The position numbers and the translations under genes are program-made. This document shows, piece after piece, positions 23,788-31,051 of a DNA stretch of 31,116 nt. Under the pieces are notes generated by a model, which saw only the letters and a program-made list of their open reading frames with translations, was not told where the DNA came from and did no database searches. The stretch lies in assembly GCA_002360325.1 (NCBI GenBank), contig DEQG01000122.1, positions 1 through 31,116 on the forward strand. Direction: 5' to 3'. The stretch's first letter is position 1, and every line of letters begins with the position of its first letter. The stretch is from Salinicoccus sp. UBA3372. Its GTDB lineage: Bacteria; Bacillota; Bacilli; Staphylococcales; Salinicoccaceae.

Positions 23788-23814
23788 AGGGTCCTGTAAA
23801 GGACTCTTTCTATT
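23786..23814 (+). terminator. Terminator of the HAD hydrolase operon
   Basis: A 9-bp stem with one G-U pair (AAAGGGTCC, 23786-23794, with GGACTCTTT, 23801-23809) and a 6-base loop, followed by TTTCTATT. It overlaps the stop codon. Confidence 0.7.
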
Positions 23815-23815
23815 A

Positions 23816-23846
23816 GTATGGCACATTTTAAGTATTGTATGGCACA
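23816..23846 (+). repeat. Two phased direct repeats upstream of mqo
   Basis: GTATGGCACA occurs at 23816-23825 and 23837-23846, exactly 21 bases apart, which is two helical turns. They end 14 bases before the -35 box of mqo, the position of an activator or operator site. Confidence 0.55.
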
Positions 23847-23860
23847 AATTATTAAAACCC

Positions 23861-23889
23861 TTTAATCATCAAATTAAAAGGAGTATAAT
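23861..23889 (+). promoter_or_regulatory. Promoter of mqo
   Basis: TTTAAT (23861-23866), 17 bases, TATAAT (23884-23889). The expected start is about 23896, giving a leader of about 85 bases. The weak -35 fits an activated promoter. Confidence 0.55.
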
Positions 23890-23917
23890 GGAAAGTAATT
23901 AAACATCTAAAAAACTA

Positions 23918-23948
23918 AACCTTCTTAATGCAGTAATTTTAGAAGGTT
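23918..23948 (+). other. Hairpin in the mqo leader
   Basis: AACCTTCT (23918-23925) pairs with AGAAGGTT (23941-23948) across a 15-base loop, ending 12 bases before the ribosome-binding site AAGGAG (23961-23966). No T run follows, so it is not a terminator. It may stabilise the mRNA. Confidence 0.4.
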
Positions 23949-23980
23949 CTATATGTGTAAAAGGAGAGCTTTAAAAGATT

Positions 23981-25489
23981 ATGAGTCAATTAGAAGAGAA
24001 GAAAGACATTATTTTAATCGGCAGTGGTGTCATGAGTGCTACTTTGGGGACGATGATAAAACAACTGAACCCCGGGTGGAATATCAAAGTATTTGAGAAG
24101 TTGGAAAGTTCAGGCCAGGAGAGCTCTGATGCATGGAATAATGCCGGAACAGGACACTCCGCCCTATGTGAATTAAACTATACGCCTGAACAGGCTGACG
24201 GATCCCTCGACATCAGCAAAGCAGTAAAAATCAACGAACAGTTCCAAATCAGTAAACAGTTCTGGGCTTACCTGGTTGACCAGGGAATGCTTGAAGCTCC
24301 TGAGAAGTTTATTAGACAGGTGCCCCACTTAAGTTTTGTCGAGGGCAAAAAGAACGTGGAGTTTTTAAATAAACGTATCGATTCCCTTACAGATAGCCCA
24401 TTATTTGAAGGTATGGAATTTGCAGATGATTATGAAACATTGAAAGAATGGATTCCTCTGATGATGGAAGGACGGGAGCCTGGTCAAGATATCGCAGCTA
24501 CTAAAATCGATACAGGTACGGATGTAAATTTCGGTGCGTTGTCACGTAAGTTGTTCTCCCTGCTTGAAGAACAGAATGTAGAAATGAATTACAACCACAG
24601 CGTTGAAGATCTGAAGCAGCTGGATAACAACAAATGGCAGGTGACAGTGAAGAATCAAAATACAGGTAAAACTGAATACCATATGAGTGATTTTGTATTT
24701 ATAGGGGCTGGCGGCAACAGTCTGCCGTTGCTGCAGAAAACAGGAATTGAAGAGTCCAAGAACGTCGGAGGATTCCCTGTAAGCGGTATGTTCCTTGCAT
24801 GTACCGACGAAGAAGTGATAAACAAGCATAATGCCAAAGTATATGGAAAGGCAAAAGTCGGCGCCCCCCCAATGTCTGTGCCTCATCTTGATACTCGTTA
24901 TATAGACGGTAAAAGAAGTTTATTATTTGGTCCGTTTGCCGGCTTTTCACCGAAGTTTTTAAAAACGGGCTCCTATTTGGATCTTGTAAACTCCGTCAAG
25001 CCATATAACGTCCTTACAATGCTCTCAGCAGGTGCAAAAGAGATGGGTCTGACCAAATATCTGATTCAGCAGCTACTGCTTTCAGATGAAGAGCGTATGA
25101 ATGATCTCAGAGAGTTTATACCAAATGCCAGAAGCGAAGATTGGGAACTGGTTGTGGCAGGACAGCGTGTGCAAGTCATCAAAGATACTGAAGATAAAGG
25201 CAAGGGAACGTTACAGTTCGGCACTGAAGTTATAACGTCATCAGATGGCAGTGTTGCAGCGCTTCTAGGTGCATCGCCAGGTGCATCTGTAGCGGTAGAA
25301 GTAATGCTGGACATACTAAAACGATGCTTCCCTGCAGAATATGATCAATGGGAAGATAAGATAAAAGAAATGGTGCCTTCCTATGGTATCAAGTTATCAG
25401 AAAACCCGAAAATGTTCGAAGAGATTCATGAAAAGACATCAAAAACGTTAAGATTATCAACTGGTGAAGACAGTGTACTCTTAAGTTAA
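23981..25489 (+). CDS. mqo: Malate:quinone oxidoreductase
   Basis: A 502-residue FAD-dependent membrane-associated dehydrogenase oxidising malate to oxaloacetate and reducing menaquinone, in the TCA cycle and respiratory chain. The N-terminal FAD-binding fold ([13 protein letters not shown], residues 11-23) is followed by the family signature [19 protein letters not shown], and [17 protein letters not shown], with [14 protein letters not shown] near the end. The length matches the family. The ribosome-binding site lies 14 bases from ATG 23981, unusually far, but an in-frame TAA (23972) rules out an earlier start. A seven-C run inside the gene (24864-24870) keeps the frame. Monocistronic. Confidence 0.95.
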   Translation: MSQLEEKKDIILIGSGVMSATLGTMIKQLNPGWNIKVFEKLESSGQESSDAWNNAGTGHSALCELNYTPEQADGSLDISKAVKINEQFQISKQFWAYLVDQGMLEAPEKFIRQVPHLSFVEGKKNVEFLNKRIDSLTDSPLFEGMEFADDYETLKEWIPLMMEGREPGQDIAATKIDTGTDVNFGALSRKLFSLLEEQNVEMNYNHSVEDLKQLDNNKWQVTVKNQNTGKTEYHMSDFVFIGAGGNSLPLLQKTGIEESKNVGGFPVSGMFLACTDEEVINKHNAKVYGKAKVGAPPMSVPHLDTRYIDGKRSLLFGPFAGFSPKFLKTGSYLDLVNSVKPYNVLTMLSAGAKEMGLTKYLIQQLLLSDEERMNDLREFIPNARSEDWELVVAGQRVQVIKDTEDKGKGTLQFGTEVITSSDGSVAALLGASPGASVAVEVMLDILKRCFPAEYDQWEDKIKEMVPSYGIKLSENPKMFEEIHEKTSKTLRLSTGEDSVLLS

Positions 25490-25523
25490 AAAAGAAGCGA
25501 TTCAATAGAATCGCTTCTTTTTT
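25488..25523. terminator. Bidirectional terminator between mqo and the metI-like gene
   Basis: A perfect 16-bp stem AAAAAAGAAGCGATTC (25488-25503) with its complement (25508-25523) and an AATA loop; A and T runs on both sides. Confidence 0.92.
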
Positions 25524-26613
25524 ATTTAGTATAACTATTTGATAACGCCTGCTCCAAATCGTTTTTTATATCTTCGTAAGACTCTATTCCGACAGAGAGG
25601 CGTATTAACTGTTGATCGATACCCCGTGCTTCCAGTTCTTCTGTAGGCATGTCGGCATGGGTTTGGGTGTAAGGGAAAGTAATGAATGTCTCTGTTCCGC
25701 CCAGGCTCTCAGCAAATGTACATAATTTAATATTTTCGAGCAGTTTGGCGACACTGTAGCCTTCTTCCAGCCTTAGGCTTAACATACCGGTCTGTCCTGA
25801 ATATAAGACATCTTTGACAGCGTTATGATCAGTAAAATACTCAGCGAGCTTGCCGGCATTTTCCTGTGCCCTATCCATTCTGAGATGTAATGTCTTTAAA
25901 CCTCTGATTAATAAATAGCTGTCAATAGGAGACAATGTAGCCCCTATCATATTGTGATGCCCGGCCAGTTTATTGGCGAGATTTTCATCATTCACCGTTA
26001 CAACGCCACCCAGTACATCGTTATGTCCTCCGATATATTTGGTAGCTGAGTGAATCACTATATCAGCGCCCTGCTTGAGCGGTTGTGATAAATATGGTGT
26101 CAGGAAAGTATTATCTATAATGGTAGTAATACCGTTCTCTATGGCGATGTTTATAAGCGAGTCCAAAGGAGCTTTCATCATTGAAGGATTAGTAATAGGT
26201 TCTATGAAAAAGGCTTTTGTACTGTTTGTCAGCTGTTCCTTTACTGCATCGACATCAGCGAAATCTACATATTTGAACTTAATGTTGTATTGTTTTGTAT
26301 AGAAATCGAACAACCTGAATGTCCCGCCGTATAAATCGAAGCTTACCAGAATCTCATCGTCCGGTTTGAAAAGGTTGCATACGAGCTGTACAGCCGCCAT
26401 TCCACTTGAAGTGCCGAAGGAATGCGTGCCGCCTTCCAACTCTGCGAATGCCTCTTCAAATTGAGATCTTGTCGGATTTTTGGTTCTCGTATAGTCAAAC
26501 CCTGTCGATTCGCCTAATCCGGGGTGCTGATAAGCAGTAGCCAAGTATATTGGATTTGATGTAGCTCCTGTGTGATCGTTAACTAGTGATAATTGAGAAA
26601 GTCTTGTGTCCAT
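25522..26613 (-). CDS. Cystathionine gamma-synthase / O-acylhomoserine lyase (staphylococcal MetI type)
   Basis: A 363-residue PLP enzyme of trans-sulfuration. PLP lysine sits in H-S-A-T-K-Y-I-G-G-H. Other family blocks are YTRTKNPTRSQFEEAFAELEGG, FGTSSGMAAVQL, TIIDNTFLTPYL and FAESLGGTETFITFP. It resembles S. aureus MetI (cystathionine gamma-synthase) along its whole length. It makes cystathionine, or homocysteine with sulfide, from activated homoserine on the way to methionine. Unlike the staphylococcal metICFE operon, it stands alone. A GGAGG site lies six bases before ATG 26613. Its promoter gives a leader of only about 33 bases, so no T-box or S-box can be present. The symbol is left empty to avoid confusion with the permease. 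Confidence 0.92.
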   Translation of the reverse strand: MDTRLSQLSLVNDHTGATSNPIYLATAYQHPGLGESTGFDYTRTKNPTRSQFEEAFAELEGGTHSFGTSSGMAAVQLVCNLFKPDDEILVSFDLYGGTFRLFDFYTKQYNIKFKYVDFADVDAVKEQLTNSTKAFFIEPITNPSMMKAPLDSLINIAIENGITTIIDNTFLTPYLSQPLKQGADIVIHSATKYIGGHNDVLGGVVTVNDENLANKLAGHHNMIGATLSPIDSYLLIRGLKTLHLRMDRAQENAGKLAEYFTDHNAVKDVLYSGQTGMLSLRLEEGYSVAKLLENIKLCTFAESLGGTETFITFPYTQTHADMPTEELEARGIDQQLIRLSVGIESYEDIKNDLEQALSNSYTK

Positions 26614-26652
26614 TTAATACCTCCAGGTCTGATGGGATTTGATATTAGGATT

Positions 26653-26681
26653 AATATACAAATGATTCTAATTAAAGTCAA
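26653..26681 (-). promoter_or_regulatory. SigA promoter of the cystathionine gamma-synthase-like gene
   Basis: On the minus strand TTGACT (complement 26676-26681), 17 bases, then TATATT (complement 26653-26658). The expected start is about 26646, 33 bases before the ATG. Confidence 0.75.
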
Positions 26682-26692
26682 TATGGATAAGT

Positions 26693-26711
26693 GATAATCA
26701 ATTTAATTATC
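26693..26711. promoter_or_regulatory. Palindromic site at about -56 of the cystathionine gamma-synthase-like gene
   Basis: GATAAT-N7-ATTATC (26693-26711) is centred about 56 bases upstream of the predicted start, just above the -35 box. It fits a LysR-type activator site in position and form. It also matches the 19-base Fur consensus at 14 positions. It overlaps a possible plus-strand promoter (TTTAAT 26702, TATAAT 26725). Confidence 0.45.
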
Positions 26712-26962
26712 TGTTGAATTATAGTATAATTAACGGTATGGAAAGAAATAATCAATAATTACACTTATTATTATAACGGTATACATAATTAAATTGCGAT
26801 AACGCAATTAAAGCCTTTAAATCATAGTTTATAAGATATGATAACGACGGTCGCACTGTCGTTATTGAAACGTTATTGGAGAATTTTCGATGATTTCTTG
26901 TTGGTTATTTAAGTGTAATGCCGTTATAATATATATGAATGATTAACCCGGAGGTAATAAGA
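26712..26962 (+). other. Gene-free region with hairpins and repeated TAACG motifs, and promoters for the MerR-type gene
   Basis: No gene is seen in this stretch. A possible early plus-strand promoter has its -10 TATAAT at 26725-26730. A near promoter has TTGGTT (26901), 18 bases, TATAAT (26925-26930). TAACG or its complement occurs seven times. TAACGGTAT is repeated at 26731 and 26774, and ATTATAACGG (26770-26779) recurs inverted as CCGTTATAAT (26921-26930) over the near -10 box. Two hairpins lie between: AATTGCG-ATAA-CGCAATT (26792-26809), and an 11-bp stem with a CGC loop (26841-26865). Neither has a T run. Confidence 0.5.
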
Positions 26963-27793
26963 ATGAAAGAACTTAATCAGTCAGTTTATTACACAACTGC
27001 ACAAGTAACAGAATTAGTTGCCTTATCTGACCAGAATGTCAGAAAGTATGTAAGGTTGCTTGAAGACAGAAAATATGAAGTAGCCAAGGATGAACACAAT
27101 AGAAGATTGTTCTCAGCGAATGATGTATTAATACTGAGAGAATTGATCAAGAAGGCAAAGAAGCCCGGCTATACTCTTGAGTCTGCTGCCGATGAGATAG
27201 TAAATGAAATCGGTGAGATTATATCTGCCACAGGACATAATGTTCCGGCAGGTTCAAATGATAATGATATTAAAGAGATGTTTGCACATGTGATAGAAAG
27301 ATTAGATGCGATCCAGGATGAGAACAGGGATTTAAAAGATAACATACGGAACCTGGTAGAACGACTGGAGCAGTATGATCAATACGACTCACAACGTTAT
27401 TTGGAATCACCAGGTTCTGATGATGATCATGTTAGTAATAACGCTATGGAAAATGGTGGAAATCCAACAGTGACAGAGCAAGAAGGAAATATTGAAGGTC
27501 ATGTTGATGAAAATCATGATGCTGAAGAAACAGATAACGTTATTGGGGACGTTGAAGAAGAAACTTCAGAGACAGAAGAAATTCAGTCAGAAAGAGTCGC
27601 AGATGAAGCGCCTTCTGTCAGTGAAAGTTCAGGAGCAAATAATATTGATATGAGTGAATATAGCAGGGGAGAAAATGAATCATCAGAAAAGCGGGATGAA
27701 GAAATTCAACAGAAAGACAACCAGTCCGCTAATCAAAATGAAGAAAACAAGGAAGGTTTCTTGAGCAGTCTTTTTAAAATGTTTAAAAAATAA
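26963..27793 (+). CDS. MerR-type HTH protein with coiled coil and C-terminal amphipathic helix
   Basis: A 276-residue protein of unusual build. Residues 9-60 are a MerR-like winged helix (YYTTAQVTELVALSDQNVR, then RRLFSANDVLILREL). Residues about 100-140 form a coiled coil (IERLDAIQDENRDLKDNIRN). Residues about 141-262 are a long acidic, low-complexity and probably disordered linker. The last 12 residues, G-F-L-S-S-L-F-K-M-F-K-K, can form a basic amphipathic helix suited to membrane binding. RacA (MerR HTH plus coiled coil plus membrane-binding end) and Noc (terminal amphipathic helix) tether DNA to the membrane with similar layouts. A plain MerR-type repressor is the alternative. GGAGG lies eight bases before ATG 26963. 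The AI-2E gene follows after 33 bases. Confidence 0.75.
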   Translation: MKELNQSVYYTTAQVTELVALSDQNVRKYVRLLEDRKYEVAKDEHNRRLFSANDVLILRELIKKAKKPGYTLESAADEIVNEIGEIISATGHNVPAGSNDNDIKEMFAHVIERLDAIQDENRDLKDNIRNLVERLEQYDQYDSQRYLESPGSDDDHVSNNAMENGGNPTVTEQEGNIEGHVDENHDAEETDNVIGDVEEETSETEEIQSERVADEAPSVSESSGANNIDMSEYSRGENESSEKRDEEIQQKDNQSANQNEENKEGFLSSLFKMFKK

Positions 27794-27826
27794 CTTCTGT
27801 TTTGAAACTGCAAAGGGGAGAGTGGC

Positions 27827-28915
27827 TTGACGGGTAAACGATGGTTTCAACTTGCCGTTTCGATACTATTCATACTTTTGATTATAGCGTTGTTAATGCA
27901 GGCATCAATCATATTTTATCCTTTTACGGCTTTGCTTGATACGTTATTTATACCGTTACTTTTTGGTGGGCTTCTTTACTATATCGCATTGGCGTTTCAG
28001 GCTCTTTTAGAAAGAAATGGCTTGAACAGACTATCCAGTATTACAATTATAATACTGATCTTCACATTATCAGCGGGTATTACAGGCTATTTCGCGGTAC
28101 CTATGATATCGGATGAAAGCCGAAAGCTGATTATGAGGTGGCCGGCATTCCAACAGGAGCTGGAAAGTATGGCCGGGTACATCATTTCACAGAGAGAAGC
28201 ACTCCCGGATTTCATGACAACCTTCATTGATAATATGATAGGAGTCGTAAGTGATTCTATATCCGGTGCGGTCGCTGACGTGGTGAGCATTGTGACAGAT
28301 ACCGTGGCTACATTATTCATGATTATTATAATCCCGTTTTTCTTATTTTTTATGTTAAAAGATCATGAGAAATTTATACCTGGTACAGCAGGGATATTTT
28401 CGGGTGAATTAAGATCATTTGTTATATCGCTGCTGGTGGATATCGATGGAGTTTTAAAAGCGTTTGTCCAGGGGCAATTAATAGCCAGCATCATCAGAGC
28501 GTTATTTTTATACATAGGATTTGTTATGATTGATATGGATTACGGTATAATTCTTGTAATTGTAGCGCTGTTTATGAATGTGATACCTTTCATAGGCGGT
28601 TTGCTGACATTCATCATCATTACAATTTTTACCCTGGTTCAGTCTCCATCAATGATGATATGGGTAAGTGTTATTTTTCTGGTGAGCTACTATGTCGAAA
28701 TGAAGTGGATTACTCCGTCTATCGTTACCACCCAGCTGAAGATTCATCCTTTGACGGTTATGACACTGATTGTAGGATCTGCAAACATTGCAGGTTTTTG
28801 GGGGGTTATTCTTTCCTTACCGTTATATCTTGTATTACGTGCAGTCATCATCAATATTTATAAATATAGGCGTGAGATAAAAGATACAATGTTAAGTGAT
28901 ACAGTTAAAATTTAA
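27827..28915 (+). CDS. AI-2E family membrane transporter (YtvI/PerM-like)
   Basis: A 362-residue integral membrane protein with about eight hydrophobic helices and a soluble helical stretch between the third and fourth (SDESRKLIMRWPAFQQELESM). Family features are PFFLFFMLKD near residue 170, the FVQGQLIASIIRALFLYIG segment, and IPFIGGLLTF and LKIHPLTVM near the end. Members export very different solutes: E. coli TqsA is linked to AI-2, and some halophile members have been reported as Na+/H+ antiporters (from memory). Function here is open. It starts with TTG 27827 after GGGGAG. Probably cotranscribed with the MerR-type gene and ended by a strong terminator. Confidence 0.88.
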   Translation: MTGKRWFQLAVSILFILLIIALLMQASIIFYPFTALLDTLFIPLLFGGLLYYIALAFQALLERNGLNRLSSITIIILIFTLSAGITGYFAVPMISDESRKLIMRWPAFQQELESMAGYIISQREALPDFMTTFIDNMIGVVSDSISGAVADVVSIVTDTVATLFMIIIIPFFLFFMLKDHEKFIPGTAGIFSGELRSFVISLLVDIDGVLKAFVQGQLIASIIRALFLYIGFVMIDMDYGIILVIVALFMNVIPFIGGLLTFIIITIFTLVQSPSMMIWVSVIFLVSYYVEMKWITPSIVTTQLKIHPLTVMTLIVGSANIAGFWGVILSLPLYLVLRAVIINIYKYRREIKDTMLSDTVKI

Positions 28916-28955
28916 AAAACATCCCGTTCATACATCAGTATGAGCGGGATGTTTT
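28916..28955. terminator. Bidirectional terminator between the AI-2E gene and the carbamoyltransferase gene
   Basis: An 18-bp stem with one G-U pair (28916-28933 with 28938-28955; core CATCCCG/CGGGATG) and an ATCA loop. A and T runs flank it on both sides. Confidence 0.9.
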
Positions 28956-28980
28956 CGTTTGGAGTGCTTGATCATTCAGA

Positions 28981-30002
28981 TTAATGGACATTGCCGCATG
29001 TAACTGCAATTAACGCTTTAATAGTATGCATCCTGTTTTCAGCCTGATCAAAGACTTTCGAAGCAGGGCTTCTGAAAACATCATCAGTAACTTCAAGGCC
29101 GTCGACATTAAATTTTTCATGGGCAAGTTTGCCCATTTCTGTCGATTTATCATGAATAGCAGGCAGACAGTGTAAGAAGATCGTATCTTTTTTTCCTGTC
29201 AAATTCATTAATTCCTGGTTGACCTGATAATCAGCCAGCAGTTTTACTCTTTCATCGAGTGCATCTTCTTCTCCCATTGAACACCATACATCAGTATATA
29301 CTACATCGCTGTTTACAATGCCTTTTTCAATATTTGACGTAATCAGCAGTTGGCTGCCTGATTCTTTTGCAATATCATATGCAATTTTTTGTACAGATAT
29401 CGCAGGCTGCAGGGACTCAGGGGCAAGAATATTAATATTTGCACCTAAAATAGCTCCTGTGACCAATAATGAATGAGAGACATTATTTCTGCCATCACCC
29501 ACAAAAGTGATTGTTTTACCTTTATATGTGCCAAGGTGTTCCTTAATCGTTAAAAAATCTGCAAGCATCTGTGTCGGATGCCATTCATTTGTCAAAGCGT
29601 TCCAAATAGGAATGTTTGCATGCTCACCGAGTGATTCAACAGTCTCCTGATGATTGCCTCTGTATGCAATGCCGTCGAACATGGAGCCAAGCACTTTTGC
29701 CGTGTCCTCCACCGATTCTTTCGAACCCAGTTGAATATCGTTTTTGTTCAAGTATTCAACATTCGCACCCAGTTTGGTTGCTGCTACTGTAAAAGCAGAA
29801 CGTGTGCGTGTAGACTGCTTTTCAAAAATCAGTGCAATATGCTTTCCACTCATGAATCGCTGAGGGATACCATGCTTTTCTTTCTTTTTTAAATGTGATG
29901 CAAAGTTGATCAAAGTTTCCAAATCATCTTTGGAAAAATCGATTTCCTTTAAAAAGCTTTTTCCATAAAATTTATTGAGCTCTATTTGTTTTGCCGCCCC
30001 AT
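28981..30002 (-). pseudogene. Ornithine carbamoyltransferase with an apparent one-base deletion near the start
   Basis: The enzyme joins ornithine and carbamoyl phosphate to citrulline (arginine synthesis, or its reverse in arginine deiminase fermentation). All catalytic motifs are in one frame: S-T-R-T-R (carbamoyl phosphate), the HPTQ loop, FVGDGRNNVSHSL, and HCLP (ornithine). That frame has no ATG, GTG or TTG until TTG 29922, which would remove about 26 conserved N-terminal residues (NKFYGKSFLKEIDFSKDD). The well-placed ATG at 30002 (AGGAG eight bases before) is in another frame. Adding one base, for example to the A run at 29989-29992, gives M-G-R-Q-K-Q-I-E-L-N-K-F-Y-G-K-S and an intact protein of normal length. 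It may be an argF or arcB type gene; no arc genes are adjacent. Sequencing error or recent mutation cannot be told apart. Confidence 0.8.
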
Positions 30003-30033
30003 GTAACCATCTCCTAAATCGTTAATAAATTAC

Positions 30034-30062
30034 ATTATACATAGAAAGCATCATACTGTAAA
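30034..30062 (-). promoter_or_regulatory. Promoter of the carbamoyltransferase gene
   Basis: On the minus strand TTTACA (complement 30057-30062), 17 bases, TATAAT (complement 30034-30039), 31 bases before ATG 30002. This supports 30002 as the true start. Confidence 0.75.
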
Positions 30063-30078
30063 TAAATACTTAAAAATA

Positions 30079-30092
30079 TGTATAAATATTCT
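30079..30092. promoter_or_regulatory. ARG-box-like site
   Basis: TGTATAAATATTCT matches the ArgR half-operator pattern TGAATWWWWATTCA at 12 of 14 positions. It is centred about 58 bases upstream of the predicted carbamoyltransferase transcription start. Confidence 0.4.
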
Positions 30093-30130
30093 CCTCGTGC
30101 AATTAGATGAGAAATAATCCGATGACAGGC

Positions 30131-30165
30131 AAAATAAAAAGCACAGCCTGATCATGCTGTGCTTT
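30131..30165 (-). terminator. Terminator of the prephenate dehydrogenase gene
   Basis: A 10-bp stem AAAGCACAGC (30138-30147) with GCTGTGCTTT (30156-30165), 8-base loop, followed on the minus strand by TTATTTT. Confidence 0.85.
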
Positions 30166-30167
30166 CC

Positions 30168-31028
30168 TTATTCCTCTGACATGTCCAGACTATGTAAGTC
30201 GTGATATCTTCTGCGGGATTCCACCATCATCTGCTCCATAGTATCAATATCCTCATCCTCAATGGCTGTAGATAACTTGTCGAGCTGCAATTTAAACTCA
30301 TCAATATGTTTTTGAAGGTAATCCTTATTCATCACAAACAGTTCCGGCCACAGCTTATCATTGATATTGGTGATTCTGGTCAGGTCCCGGTAGCTGTCTC
30401 CGGTGTATTGTTTAGTATTACGGTTTATATCATCACTATTGATTAATGAAATCGCGATGACGTGTGCGAGCTGGCTCGTGAAGCCTATCACTTCATCATG
30501 AAATTCCGGAGAAATTTCTGTAATGTTGCTGAAACCGATAAGTGTAAGAAAATCTTTCATCCACTTTATATTTTCCGGCTTATTTCTTTTGGTCGGTGTA
30601 ATCAGGTAGTTGGCACCGATGAAAACTTCGCTGCTGGCATACTTTAACCCGCGATTTTCACGGCCGGCCATCGGGTGGCCAAATATGAAATCAACTTTTG
30701 GAGGCAGTTTATTTTCTATTTCTTCAATGACTTTCCGTTTAACACCGGTGACATCATTGATAATCGTGTTTTCCTGGAAAAGTGAATAATACTGTTCGAT
30801 AATGTTCACAATGACTTTAGGATAGACGGCAAAAAGGATAAATTTTGCTTTGGGGATGATATCTTTTGGATCGGTATATCCTTTCTTTATCAGACCCTGC
30901 TTCTCTGCTGTTCTGAGCGCTTCCTCATTCACGTCTATGGCATATACATCATGTCCTTTTGTATTCTTTTGTATGGCCTGCGCAAATGAGCCGCCGATAT
31001 TACCAAGGCCGATGATGACTATATTCAT
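30168..31028 (-). CDS. tyrA: Prephenate dehydrogenase, without ACT domain
   Basis: A 286-residue NAD-dependent enzyme converting prephenate to 4-hydroxyphenylpyruvate for tyrosine synthesis. The N-terminal Rossmann motif G-L-G-N-I-G-G-S-F (residues 7-15) is followed by NDVTGVKR, the catalytic-histidine segment GHPMAGRENRG, and the helical dimerisation domain (TSQLAHVIAISL, GDSYRDLTRI). Firmicute TyrA proteins of about 365 residues carry a C-terminal ACT domain for tyrosine feedback. It is absent here and the stop is followed directly by a terminator. GGAGG lies six bases before ATG 31028. The gene is alone here; its upstream neighbour is outside the window. Confidence 0.9.
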   Translation of the reverse strand: MNIVIIGLGNIGGSFAQAIQKNTKGHDVYAIDVNEEALRTAEKQGLIKKGYTDPKDIIPKAKFILFAVYPKVIVNIIEQYYSLFQENTIINDVTGVKRKVIEEIENKLPPKVDFIFGHPMAGRENRGLKYASSEVFIGANYLITPTKRNKPENIKWMKDFLTLIGFSNITEISPEFHDEVIGFTSQLAHVIAISLINSDDINRNTKQYTGDSYRDLTRITNINDKLWPELFVMNKDYLQKHIDEFKLQLDKLSTAIEDEDIDTMEQMMVESRRRYHDLHSLDMSEE

Positions 31029-31045
31029 GTAATTCCTCCAATATG

Positions 31046-31051
31046 ATTATA
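31046..31051 (-). promoter_or_regulatory. Probable -10 box of tyrA
   Basis: TATAAT on the minus strand, 17 bases before ATG 31028. The -35 region is TACTTT at 17 bases or TTTACT at 19 bases, both imperfect. Confidence 0.4.

Noticed and set aside
23890..23904. Four-codon reading frame (M-E-S-N) with AAAGGAG just upstream in the mqo promoter
   Set aside because: Its ATG overlaps the -10 box, so it is upstream of or at the predicted transcript start. Likely chance.
26868..26881. Catabolite-responsive (cre) element around TGAAACGTTATTGG
   Set aside because: The bases flanking the central CG do not fit the cre consensus; no other cre-like site was found near dhaK or mqo.
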